DNA of 18,066 nucleotides from a bacterium (GTDB taxonomy: Bacteria; UBA9089; CG2-30-40-21): assembly GCA_030018795.1 (NCBI GenBank), contig JASEHA010000014.1, positions 1 to 18,066 on the forward strand. The letters are read 5' to 3'. Both the position numbers and the translations under genes were made by a program. Below the pieces are notes generated by a model. The model had not been told where the DNA came from and did no database searches. It saw only the letters and a program-made list of their open reading frames with translations. Position 1 is the first letter of the stretch; each line of letters begins with the position of its first letter. This document shows positions 17,812 through 18,066 of this stretch, piece after piece.

Positions 17812-17841
17812 GGTGGCACAGACATCCCTGTTTGTGCCACC
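17812..17841. repeat. 13-bp-stem palindrome (GGTGGCACA type)
   Basis: GGTGGCACAGACA (17812-17824) pairs with TGTTTGTGCCACC (17829-17841) with a TCCC loop; the only imperfection is one G-T wobble. No T-run follows on either strand, so it is a REP-like intergenic palindrome rather than a clear terminator. Confidence 0.85.
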
Positions 17842-17853
17842 TAACTTGGTAAT

Positions 17854-17871
17854 CGCAGGCTTTAGCCTGCG
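17854..17871. repeat. REP-like palindrome CGCAGGC-TTTA-GCCTGCG
   Basis: A perfect seven-base stem with a TTTA loop. The GCAGGC-TWWA-GCCTGC form is a common small intergenic palindrome in many bacteria. It is the third palindrome in a row within about 115 bases. Confidence 0.8.
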
Positions 17872-18005
17872 TCCTGCTTTATTAGTCGAACATTCATTTC
17901 TCATGCGTAGAATTTTGTGTTTTGGTGATTTTGTGGCATATCTTTCCTTAACCACCTCAGTAATTTAAAAGGGCATGGTTCAAAACGAGGTATTGAAGAA
18001 AGAAG

Positions 18006-18034
18006 TTGACAATATTTAAGGACTTTGCTATAAT
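18006..18034 (+). promoter_or_regulatory. Consensus sigma70-type promoter firing rightward
   Basis: TTGACA (18006-18011) and TATAAT (18029-18034) are both perfect matches, separated by 17 bases, and TGC precedes the -10 box as an extended -10 element. The start site should fall near 18041. Purine-rich AGGGGAG (18048-18054) and AAGAAGG (18060-18066) follow and could serve as ribosome binding sites for a gene that starts just beyond the window edge. It is divergent from the giant gene. Confidence 0.85.
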
Positions 18035-18066
18035 GAAATTACGAAAAAGGGGAGAGATTAAGAAGG

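Larger units (their letters stand above)
17425..18066. other. Right flank (divergent intergenic region)
   Basis: It lies between the start of the giant gene and a rightward gene beyond the edge. It contains the candidate -10 box for the giant gene; a GTTGT-A-CCC / GGG-ACAAC hairpin (17645-17664); the eight-base tandem repeat; three palindromes; a degenerate CA-rich stretch whose minus strand reads like CCACAAAATCACCAAAACAC (about 17911-17938); and the consensus promoter at 18006-18034. Short open frames here are repeat-derived and are not called. Confidence 0.7.

Noticed and set aside
17722..17955. 77-codon minus-strand open frame in the right flank
   Set aside because: It overlaps the same palindromes; its sequence (GRRLKPAI, YATKSPKHK) is the translation of interspersed repeats, not a conserved protein.
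17672..17968. 98-codon plus-strand open frame in the right flank
   Set aside because: It runs through the tandem repeat and the three palindromes, has no ribosome site and encodes only repeat-derived sequence.

Overview
The window is dominated by one giant gene on the minus strand (517-17424, 5,635 codons, no frameshift). It encodes a secreted, multi-modular surface-type protein. Flanking it are about 0.5 kb of repeat-rich sequence on the left and about 0.64 kb on the right. The right flank ends in a near-perfect sigma70-type promoter firing rightward, out of the window. No RNA gene, CRISPR array, insertion sequence or second convincing protein gene is visible.

The giant protein reads, from its N-terminus: a Sec-type signal peptide; twelve copies of a roughly 350-370-residue super-module, each a carboxypeptidase-regulatory-like beta-sandwich followed by a six-bladed TolB/PD40-type beta-propeller (72 blades by eye); an array of six PEGA domains; two cohesin-like domains; another carboxypeptidase-regulatory-like domain; a dockerin with two complete calcium loops; a third cohesin-like domain; and a C-terminal FlgD-like/sorting-type Ig domain opening with YPNP and ending in a GIYIY hairpin. 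Its role is inferred, not shown: an extracellular or cell-surface scaffold or adhesin. Cohesins and a dockerin in the same chain make self-assembly or recruitment of partners a testable idea.

The flanks look like the debris fields common in genomes of uncultured candidate-phylum bacteria. There is a MITE-like palindrome at 281-362, a cluster of three strong palindromes at 17758-17871, an eight-base tandem repeat at 17701-17740, and degenerate CA-rich repeats (the CCACAGAGG and CACCAAAACACAAAA types) on both sides. A related ACGCAGAGA-type stretch lies in frame inside the giant gene, in a repetitive insertion that splits the twelfth sandwich domain.

Organism: the AT-leaning composition, the cohesin/dockerin/PEGA/propeller mix, the FlgD-like C-terminus and the interspersed repeats suggest an uncultured, probably anaerobic bacterium, for example from groundwater candidate phyla such as Omnitrophota or Desantisbacteria. 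This is an impression from family knowledge and is not proven by any marker gene in the window.
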